Source: Ganoderma boninense (Eukaryota; Basidiomycota; Agaricomycetes; Polyporales; Polyporaceae). Taken from it: a stretch of DNA of 64,000 nucleotides. The translations under genes and the position numbers were made by a program. Within the stretch, counting starts at the first letter, position 1, and every line of letters begins with the position of its first letter. The notes under the pieces were generated by a model, which saw only the letters and a list, made by a program, of their open reading frames with translations, made no database searches and was not told the origin of the DNA. The DNA is taken from NCBI GenBank assembly GCA_002900995.3, contig CM035304.1, positions 355,498 through 419,497 of the forward strand, read 5' to 3'. This document shows, piece after piece, positions 55,154 to 64,000 of the stretch.

Positions 55154-56464
55154 ACTCCCCCCGCCCGTCTTATAACTCTGCCTTGGCCTTAGATGCCCTC
55201 TACACGTCTCTATCCTGCTGGCAGCAAACCGTGACGGTCTGAATGGGGGCCCTTGCGCGAACAGGCAGCGTCGGCCCCGACGTCCTTGCTTTGCTGCCCC
55301 CTGAAGAACGGAATGTGAGGCTTCAGGCCTCAGTTGTCCCCAATCCCTCTGGTATTCTCGCTTTTCCAGCTCGCACTCGTCCCCTTGTCTTCCTCGTGTC
55401 TTCGGGCTCGAAGACGCACAGACATTGGTCCCCCTTACGGCCTCCGGACTCCGTACCGGGGCAGAGTTAATGCCAGAGGTGAGTCCTCTGTCGTTGATGT
55501 CTGTCGTTGATGTCTACCCATGGATGTGAGGTTTCGCGTTCTCCTCTCCGCTACGTCTCTGAGGTCTGTTCTCTTCGCATGTGTACATATGTTCAAGTAG
55601 AAGGCAGAGCGAGGGACAAACTCGTACCTCCCGTCGTCATCTTTCCCGTAAATCTTCCAAGTTTGCTCCCGATGATTCTTTTTGCGTCTTCGTTCTGCTT
55701 AGGCCTCTCCCTCGCCATGGACTCCGCTTCGTAACGGAGAGAAGAGTATGCTTGGTCTTAGGTACATCGTTTACTCCCTAAGCACACCGTCACTTTTCCT
55801 AGCACTATAGCCTGGCTGCTCCCAGCGCGATGGCTCATCCGTGCCCACATCGCTTCTTCACTACGGTCCCTTCGATGACTAGTCTCAAGCCAACGTAGAA
55901 TAATCAACCCTTACCGTAGTGGTTTGGTAGGTCGTGTGGACTTGGAGGACAACTACACGGACTTCTACGGATCGTCGAGGCCGGCACAACGTCGGATTTA
56001 AGAGCACTAAAGTCAGTGAATAGTTGTAAATATTTTAATTATTCGGCGTGCTCTCCGCATTAACGACGCAAATATTGATGTACTCTTATACAGGGACCGA
56101 CGCGTCAACCGTCAAAATAGCCGAAAGGACAATGTCGAGGCGCGGTCACATGTACGCGTTGACCTGTGTGTCAATGATATGCAGGGCATCAATCCTCCAT
56201 TGCGTCAGAAATCTATGCAAGAGAGATTCAATGCTTACCTCGCACGCGAAGCACGGACATTCGCGTGGGGAACAAGTGGATGCGGAGGAAGAGAGACAGG
56301 GGCGTAAGACTCGCGACGCATGCACATAAGGTTTGGCAGGTTATCTGGAGAACCCTGTTATGTAAGCCAGCCTTCCCCCGAGCCCTATGTCGACGCCCAT
56401 TGCCGCAGGCCCCTCGTCTCTCCTTATCGACCATCCTCGATACCAACACTCGCAGCCTCCCAGC
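55154..56464. other. End of duplication copy 1 and start of copy 2
   Basis: 55230-55760 aligns with about 62960-63620: AGAGGTGAGTCCTCTGTCGT (55469) with AGAGGTGAGTCCGCTGTCGT (63321). The copy junction must lie between about 55760 and 56270. From about 56270 the sequence is the 5' flank of the next F-box-like gene. No supported gene otherwise. Confidence 0.5.
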
Positions 56465-59249
56465 ATGGCCGAGGACACACTCCCCGCACGATTTCTTCCC
56501 CCGCTCCCGATTGAGGTCTGGCAGCTCGTCATGGACAGCGTCTCGGATGCGACGACATACAGCACCTTCTACTCCAACCAGGCAGACTACCGCTCCTGGG
56601 CCCTCGTGGACCGCGCCTGGCGCACCTGCGCACAGGCCGTCCTCTTCCGCACCGTCGAGCTCCCCGATCCCCTGCGCCTCCGCCGCTTCGCCACACTGCT
56701 CGACGCTGCGCCACACCTCGCTGTCTACGTCCGCACGCTCCGCGCGTACAGCCGCGACCTCCACACGCGCGACAACGTCCTCGCGCTGCTCCCCTCCGTC
56801 CTCAGCGGGGACGTGCTGCCGAACCTCCGCTCCCTCCTCGTCACGCGCGTCACCGAGCAGGATACATGGCACCCGCACGCCGCACGCCCGCCCAGCGACA
56901 AGGAGCTCGCGTACATGCCCCTGCCCCTCGACGCTCCCCCAGACACAAGCGATGGTGGTGCTGACAGATGCGGGAATGGGGATGGGGCTGCGGCTTCTTG
57001 CAGGGGCTCGAGGCGCACTTCGCGGGGGTCTCGGAGCTGTACCTGTCGTACGTGACCTTCGAGACGTTCGGCGCACTCGCGCAGACTCTGCACGCGCTGC
57101 GGAACCTGCGCCTGCTGTCCTGCCTCGAGGTGCGGTGGCGCGCGCTCGGGGCCATGCCTGCGTGTCTCGCATGGAAATGTGAAGGCGAAGGCAGGGGACA
57201 GGGTCAGGGACAGGGGCAGGGAGGGTTTTTGCCGAAGCTCGAGGACTTGACGGTGCGTCTCTTCTTCTTCATCTTCTCTCCCGAGGATGAGCCCCACGGG
57301 GGCAGCGTGGCTGGTCGCGCGGAGTTGCCTGTTGACCAGAACACAAACTGACGATGTCAATATCCACACCCGCTATGCAGATAGCATACATGGACTTGCA
57401 TGGGGTCGAGAGGCTCCTCGCCGCGCTCGGTGGACGTTCTGCTGCGCTCAAGGGGCTCTACATCGACTGCCCGCACTATTGCCCCGTGGCCTTATGGGAC
57501 CCGCGTAAGCACCCTCCCGCTTTATTTCCCAACATTTCTTCCAGAAACTAGACTCTGTTGCATACCAAACTGCCGTTGCGCTGTCGCTCCACCCGTAGAG
57601 GCCACCCGCTCGAGTTCGGGGGCCAAGACTGGCCATTCCAAAGGAATAGGCATTCTCGAAGGACAAGGCGTGGTCTTCTCTTCATATTAGGCGAATCGAG
57701 GTTGCGCTGGGACTTCGCTTCATGCGTCCGCTAGTAACAGTCTACAGCAGACGGCGGCAGCTAGCCCTCGATGCCCGTGGTAGACGAGCATCGCGTGGTC
57801 TCGAGTTGGCAAGCCGTCGCAAAGAGGGTCAATAGCCTTGACGCGCGCGAGTGCAGTTCGATATGCAAATCACCGTAACTCGCCCGCCATTACCACGCCT
57901 TACTAACCCCTCCCCCTCTATCTTCTCTAGCATCCGCAGACCCTGCAACTGGAGCACCGCTCGGGATCGACTTGCGCGCATTCTCGCGGCTGGGCTCGCT
58001 CTGGCTTGCCCTACCGTACACCCTGTCCGCGTGCAGAGAGCTACCAGATATCGTTTCAGCACTCCTTCGGACGTGGGATCCTGCGAAGGAGAGCATGAGC
58101 GCGCCACGGAAGTTGACCCTCACGCCATCGTACGAGTCTGACTTCACGCGCGCGGAGTTCGCGGACATCCTTCGCGCGCTTGGGCCCGTGATCGAAGACG
58201 TGCTCGGGGAGCCCCCTTTAAAATCAGAAGATGAAGACGGGGAAAAGGCCGACTTGAGTGGGGGGGAGAGAGGGTGCGCTGCGGAGGTTGAGGTGTGCGT
58301 CGTCGACAAGGCGGACATGCGGGAGTGGTGGCGCGAGGAGGCGCGGGCGAGCTTCGCAAGGCTGGGCGCGAGGGGCAGGCTCGACGTCACATTCGAGAAG
58401 GGTAAGTTGGATTCGGTCTGATCTTCCTGGGCCTCGAAGACGCTGATTTAAAGCGATGACGTTTGTGGCGTAACAGGCTTTTGGCCGGAAGCGCAGTGGT
58501 TAGATGATTCGTATGAGCAGGAGGCAGAGGAGGCTTTCTTAGCTGCACAACAGGTGAGCGGTGGTGGGATCCCACACGGGGAGCGTGTTGGGGTTGCGTC
58601 TGGAAACGGTGCATCCGGGGGTGGCGGCCACGCGTCGGATGGCATCGCGCGACGGAGGAGAAGGTCGCTGCGGTTTACAAGCGTTCGAAAACCTAAATGG
58701 AAGGTGAGCGCAAGTCAATTGGCACTGACCATGTTCGATGTCGATAGTGACCGTATTGCGGACCTCTCTGCTGCAGAAGGCATTTCATGCAGTGCGACGA
58801 AGCCTCTCGAAGCTCAAGCCCTCACGCTTATCATGGAGGAGGCGGTGTGTCGGCCGCGCGGTTGGGCCGGCTGTTCACTTGTAAGTGAGACTTCGCAGCG
58901 TGTTCTCGCGTCGGGCCGCAATGACGATCGTGTTTCACGTCGAGCCGGTGTTTGCTCAAGGGGCGGGCGATGCGAGGGTTTTCGCCAGAGAAACAAACAC
59001 CGACATAGGATGGGTGGTGGGCGTGTGCTGTGGTATAGGAGGGGGTGGTCGAGTGCGGTAGCAGGGTGGTGGACAAGTGTTGTAGCACCGTGTACGCGCA
59101 TTTCGGAGAAGGGTCGTGGCAGGACATTGGTCACACAGCCCGGACGCCGTCGAGACGATTCGCACACGACACACAAATGTATAGTACAGAGGAAATATAT
59201 TTGTCTACGAGAACACGACAAAGCCTCGTCCAGAGGCTATGCATCCTAA
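56465..59249 (+). pseudogene. F-box-like / leucine-rich gene (family copy G), frame-broken and stop-lost
   Basis: A paralogue of the 44238 gene with the same introns: exons 56465-57252, 57381-57504, 57931-58401 and 58477 onward. Motifs: LPIEVWQLVMDSV, SWALVDRAWRTCAQAVLFRT (the invariant Cys of VCRAW is Asp here), DNVLALLPSVLSGDVLPNL; exon 2 AYMDLHGVERLLAALGG; exon 3 GIDLRAFSRLGSLWLALPYT; last exon FWPEAQWLDDSYEQ. A single-base frame break lies in a G-rich stretch at about 56965-56990: the first frame stops matching at GGADRCGNGDG, and the homologous GFLQGLEAHFAGVSELYLS resumes in the next frame. The stop codon is also lost: TAA of copy F (in ACTTAAGCC) is CAA here (GCTCAAGCC, about 58815), adding ~145 unrelated codons to 59249. 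I read it as a recent pseudogene unless the indel is an assembly error. Confidence 0.65.
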
Positions 59250-62200
59250 GATTCTCGTCTCTGCCCTCTCGTCAACGCGAAATCCGAGAACCATCACCGC
59301 GTTAGAATCAAATCTACGAACGGATTAGCGGAGGTTCGCACTCCCCAGCGATGCCGCAAGCCTGCTGTGTCTTGGGAATTCGCGCGAACCAGGATTTACC
59401 CGCCAGAAATCCCGCCGTTGCCGAATCCATAGTGTGGTGCATTCGTCGCCACTGAGAAAACAGAATTATCAGCGACAGGCACGACACGAGCCAAACGTCA
59501 ATAATGAAAGCACCTCACCAGCCGTGCGCTCTCGGGCTCCGCGAAGCCTGGGACTCGAAATCTTGCCGTTGTTGAGCACCGCGGAACGCGAACCTCGGCC
59601 TCTCACGCTGCCGGGACGTCTGCTCGACGACGGCTTGTCTGCCGGGAATCCCGTTGAAATCTTGAGCCTGTGGCCTCCGAGAACGTCCGAGATGCAGCCG
59701 GTGAACGAGAAAATGGATGGCCTTGATGCATGTCACCTCGACTGCGCAATGAAGACATCGACGAGTCCGCTCTGCCCGATACATTTTGAAGCGTGGCTTG
59801 AAAGGGGCAAAGCGTAGAGCGTGAGAGTGTCGGAGATGGAGAGGATGGCAAGATGGCAAGGGGCGCATCGAGATCGAGTTCGCCCGAAAGTGTGGCCCGA
59901 GAGCAGGGATTGCAGCGGGAGGGAATGCGAGTTGCCAATGGTGGCGGAGAGCAAGTCCGCCGCCATCGACCACCACGAGTCGCCGGCTCAGGCCACGCAC
60001 CATTGTCACCAGCTCAGCCAGACATCCCGCTCAACAGCCGCTCCGAGGACCACGTCGAGATCTCGAGCCTGCATGTCCCGCTCAGGACGTCCTACAGACC
60101 AAATACAGACCGTCAGTGATCGCAGATGAATCACGGTAAATCTGAAGCACTCACAGCCGAAACCGATCGAGCGTGTGGCCAAAAGGAAGGTAGCGAGGAT
60201 GGGGTACGGACCGTGCTTACGGGTCTGTGCGTGCTGGGGATGCAAGGCGAAGCGTACCATGACCGCGTCTGCGCTCCCGCCGGGAGATTACACAGCTCTA
60301 GGACTGCGGCCAGATCGTGCTCCCTTCAGAGGGTGATGACCGCTGCGAAGAGCCCGTCCCTCGCTGCCTGGACCAGACATATGAGGAGTGGAAAGCAGGT
60401 TCGCGCGGGGAGTGCTGCGTACCACTCCGAGCCACCGCGAAAAACGGAAAACACTTTGCGTGTGTCGAAAACTAGGACAGGGCTGTCAGCGACGGTCGAG
60501 AAGGATGCAGAGGCAGATGCTCACCAGCGGAGTGCATGTCCGGGCCCACGTTCTGTCCGAACAGAGGTCCAGCGCGACAAGTGTTCCGAGACATGGTGGG
60601 GGAGTTCGGTGTTCAGCGTCCTCCATGGACGCGACAGGAAGTCGAGAGCACGTCGATGCATCGGGGAGCGAGTCGAACACGAGCGAGGTTTCACTCGATG
60701 ATACAGCAGGTAGAGGAGGTCGACCATGATGAGGGAAGCAAAGTCGGGAGAGCCTGGATGCATCGGAGGGCGAAATAGAGGGAGAAGGGACCAGATGCGG
60801 TGGCGGGGACAGCGCTATACATATTGAGGGCCAGCACGTCTGCCGTCGGCGTGTCCCGAGGTGTGTGCCCCGGTATTCGCACAAAGTGGACTTGGCTTGC
60901 CGGGCGTCCCATGAAAGATCTTGTCGGCTATCTGGAAAACCAATCCGGCTGCTCCTGTGTATGTGCGTTAAACAACCTCAGGCACCGGCTCGGGGAATGA
61001 CCTCACCATGGAAATTCACAGCAATTCCAGTCGGCGCCGCCGCAGCACGAGGCGAAAGGCAGCCGAGCATTCATGGCCCCGTGTGATGTGCGCACCCCCG
61101 GGCCATCTGTGCACGCAGCTGCAGAGGGCGAGAATGGTTCTGCCAGCGGCCGTCTTCCGAGGCTGACGACTCCTCCGTGTCTCCGACCAAATGTCAGGGA
61201 AGCCTCTCGCGGTACCGTTGACGTTGTCTGGCAGCCGATCCTGGCGAGGGATCGCGAGGGGCCTACGTTCAGCCACTTTGCCCTCGGCCCCGACAACACA
61301 TCCGGGGCGGTTGGCTGTTGCAGAGCTCAACGGCTACCGTTAAAGCGACGGAGAAATACTCACAGTCCATAAACGACCTGTGAAAGCTGCAGGTCAGGGG
61401 GTATGCGGCAGCCTTTGGGACATGACCGTCGTGAGGCGATGGATCTGAGCTGGAAGGTGTCGGACCCGGATCCTGCGGCCGGTGCCTGGTGACGACGGTT
61501 AGAAGCGGAGAGGTTAACGTCGCGCTGTGTTGGCATCTAGCCGGCACGTCCGCAGTACCATGTCAGACGTAATTACGGCGACACGATACCCCTACTGACA
61601 TTGTTTCAGGTGGGCATCTGCCGCGGTTGGTGGGTTCACGAAGACAGTACGTACGCAGTTGAAACTATAGCTGCCTGTCCACAGTTACGGCTTCGGCTCC
61701 GCAGTCTGTTGCACTGGGAGTGCAGTGGTCGTAGGGGTGCTGCACGTAAAAGCTCAGCCAACCTAGGAATCGGAATAAAATGACAAATTACATCAATGGT
61801 TGCGGCGTACGGCTGCACCGGAGCAGGCCGACTTCAAACCCTCTCTGCGACCCGGCCTCTGCATTACTCCATAGAGAAGAACGCGCGGGCCGCCGCCTAG
61901 TGCTTCACCTCGCTCCTCGACGGCTAGCTAGCCTATACCTCATTCACAAATTTCAGCCATCTCAGCGGCGGAATTGCTGCGCTTCGCCTCGTAAGGGATC
62001 TCTTACGCGACGGCACGATAAAGCCATTACCGTGCCGCCTGCAGACGTCCGTAATCACCCTGTCCACAATACCCAGAGCGTCCGGGGGCCCACCTTGGCT
62101 GCGACCAAGCTCCATCCTTGTCCTCAGACGATCCCGACGCTCACGTTCACCACTCGCACTTGAGCAACCTGCCCATGCCGGGTCCCTTGAAGTCCGGAAG

Positions 62201-64000
62201 CCTGCTTCAAAGATGCGCACATCTACACACCCTGACCAGACACCCTCGGGCCTCGGACCCGTCCTCTCGGACTCACGCCTTTCCACGAACAACACGAGCG
62301 CGATCACCACTGCAGTTTCAGCAAGGCCCGCCATCGTCCTACCTCCAACCCCAGATTGCAAGCTGATGCATGCGCAGGATCGAAAATCGGGGCACTCACC
62401 TCGACCCGAAGCGCGGTGCTGCACCAGATCAAGAAGCGTCCGTCGAAGTGCCGCCCACCGATGACGGTTAGCGAATGTCTCGGCTGTTGATCTCCGGCGG
62501 GCAGGAACAAGGAGATGATGGAGGAGATGAGGTCATTCCCGACTCGAGGCTGAGGACGAGAGCGAGCGGTGTAACCTGGTGAAGCGACTGGCGTGTTTGT
62601 ACTCCGACGTCTTCCTGTACTTGTTCTCGTAGTGAATTGCTTGAAATATCGTGCATATATTGACGGTCGAGGGCCTCAAAGAGAGGTGTGGAGGCCGGGG
62701 AGGACATGGCGGTCCGTGGGCAAGGCTGTCGAGCGCGTGTGCCTGCTGTTTGCGGACGACGCTCGCTGCGCGCTTACACACGGCGTTCTCTTGCCTTTGC
62801 TCTGCCAGCTCCCTGTGCCGGCTCCTCCAGCGAGTTGCTGTCCGCCACCGCGACACCCGTCCAACTCAACCTGTAGCCGACCCTCGGCCACCTCGGACTC
62901 TCACCCTTCCGCTGCTTCATCCTGGTTTGGCCCTAGCTGCCCCCCTGGTGCGTCTCGGTCTTGCCGGCAGCGAATGGGCGAATGGAGGACGCGCGGACAG
63001 GCAGCCTTGGTGCGTCCTGGAATTCTTCGTCGCTACTGTATCACCTGCACGACAGGATGTGAGGGATCTGTCATGCGCGCGGTGGCCTGGTGCGTGCCGC
63101 GTCAAGCTTGGGTTGTCTCGACGTTTACGGTGCGTGCCGAGTCTGCCTCTCTGTCTCCGTTCTCCTCCGGTCTCTGTTCAAGATCGCTCGCCTCTCAGTT
63201 GTTCCCTTCTCCTCTGGTCTTCTCGCTGGTTCTGTGTGCACTCATACCCTTGTCCTTCTCCGTCCTGGGGCTCAAGGACTTGAGCATGCCGGTCACCGTG
63301 ACGGCCTCTCGACTCTATACAGAGGTGAGTCCGCTGTCGTTCAGACCTGCCCCCCCAGATATGAACTGGCCCATTTTCCTCGCCGCTCTGTTGCTCTGTG
63401 TTGTGCTCTATGCTTTTGTAAATATGGAATACACCCATTAACCTGTCTACCGCCGTATGCCGATTTCTGGATGCTTGAACACGAGTGAGTGCTCTTGTCT
63501 ATTTGGTTAGACTTGTGCATGGTTACTCGGAGCGACGCTGGAACGGAGCTCAGGGCATACGTCAGATCGGCTTGCACTACCCGCTTTTCTGCAGATTCTT
63601 TTGCTGTCTGTCTCTTGGAGTGAACCCCCTGCCACGGACTCCTTGGCGTCCGTGAGAGTCAATAGTGCAGTTCCGCGTGTGCTTCCTGTCGATGTAATGC
63701 TGGGTCGAGATTTTCTGCCAGCCTTGAGCCTCGAACGTCGAACCCTCATCCGCTCTCCTCGTGTGTATGGGTGTGTCTCGCATGCGCGTACCCACGCGGA
63801 CCAGGCTCGGACAGTCAGCTCGTCTTCGTCCGAGCCTCTTGAACTGGAACCTCCCATCTTCACCCTTCCCTTGAACCCTCATCTTCTGCGGTTTGGGGTT
63901 CCTTCACCCCTCCACGTTTCCCCCAGACAGGACTCACATCGGCGCAGCTGGCGACGGCCAAAAAGCAGTCCTAGGCCCGACGAGCGGCCGAAGAAAGCGA
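59250..64000. other. Duplication copy 2, right part; possible degenerate minus-strand membrane-protein gene
   Basis: 60885-61290 aligns with 52261-52660, and 62755-63620 with parts of 54310-55760. On the minus strand a few segments look protein-like: about 62510-62405, HSLTVIGGRHFDGRFLIWCS; about 62310-62215, ETAVVIALVLFVERRESERT (hydrophobic then basic, as at the end of a membrane helix); about 62080-61935, CRRHGNGFIVPSRKRSLTRR. I cannot join them into a gene or name a family. The rest shows no supported feature. Confidence 0.3.

Noticed and set aside
59250..62600. Minus-strand gene for a multi-pass membrane protein of the kind expanded in Agaricomycetes
   Set aside because: Only scattered segments look protein-like and they do not join with consistent phases; kept as unresolved rather than called.
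1..64000. CRISPR array, rRNA operon or bacterial-type operon
   Set aside because: No regularly spaced direct repeats, no rRNA-like conserved blocks, and introns throughout; the window is eukaryotic.

Overview
The window looks like nuclear DNA of a basidiomycete fungus, most likely an Agaricomycete (possibly a polypore-type wood or litter fungus). Genes are GC-rich and cut by many short introns (about 41-65 nt, GT...AG). The gene families (F-box-like leucine-rich proteins in many copies, CFEM protein, QDE-1-type RNA-dependent RNA polymerase, RhoGAP, fungal Copia element) fit that group. I see no rRNA operon and no CRISPR array. All assignments come from reading the sequence; no database search was run.

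Layout. 1-4.9 kb: edge of an unrecognised minus-strand gene, a decayed F-box-like copy and an F-box-like gene (2760-4148). 4.9-11.9 kb: a NadR/Ttd14-like P-loop protein (minus) back to back with a long 17-exon locus (5920-11888). That locus reads as an RNA-dependent RNA polymerase joined in frame to an SF1 (Upf1/SDE3/Mov10-like) RNA helicase, interrupted by two in-frame TAG codons (8267 and 9213). 12-21 kb: a segmental duplication carrying two F-box-like genes (12621-14072 and 17529-18964, minus), then a rearranged, decayed copy of the helicase 3' end. 21-30 kb: a flavin-reductase-like protein (minus, six exons including a 7-nt exon), an F-box/LRR-like remnant, a small secreted protein and a RhoGAP protein.

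32-42 kb: a second duplicated pair, a CFEM secreted protein plus a CoA-dependent acyltransferase-like gene on the opposite strand. In the second copy the CFEM gene has decayed and the acyltransferase shows a frame break. 42.8-64 kb: a decayed F-box-like copy and a third, larger tandem duplication. Copy 1 starts at about 44.06 kb with an intact F-box-like gene (44238-46203); copy 2 starts at about 56.27 kb with a frame-broken, stop-lost paralogue (56465-59249) and runs off the window. Copy 1 was later hit by a very young Copia retrotransposon (46490-52260; near-identical 545-bp LTRs, perfect 5-bp target duplication). It also holds a 702-bp inverted-repeat element with an 8-bp target duplication and two outward-facing tRNA-like sequences.

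Read together, the window is a birth-and-death neighbourhood. Three independent local duplications each carry a member of an expanding family, with one copy usually decaying, around a possible covalent version of the RNAi amplification machinery (RdRP plus helicase). The most notable points are the RdRP-helicase fusion with its two TAG codons, one at a position that should be tryptophan, and the tRNA-bearing inverted-repeat element.
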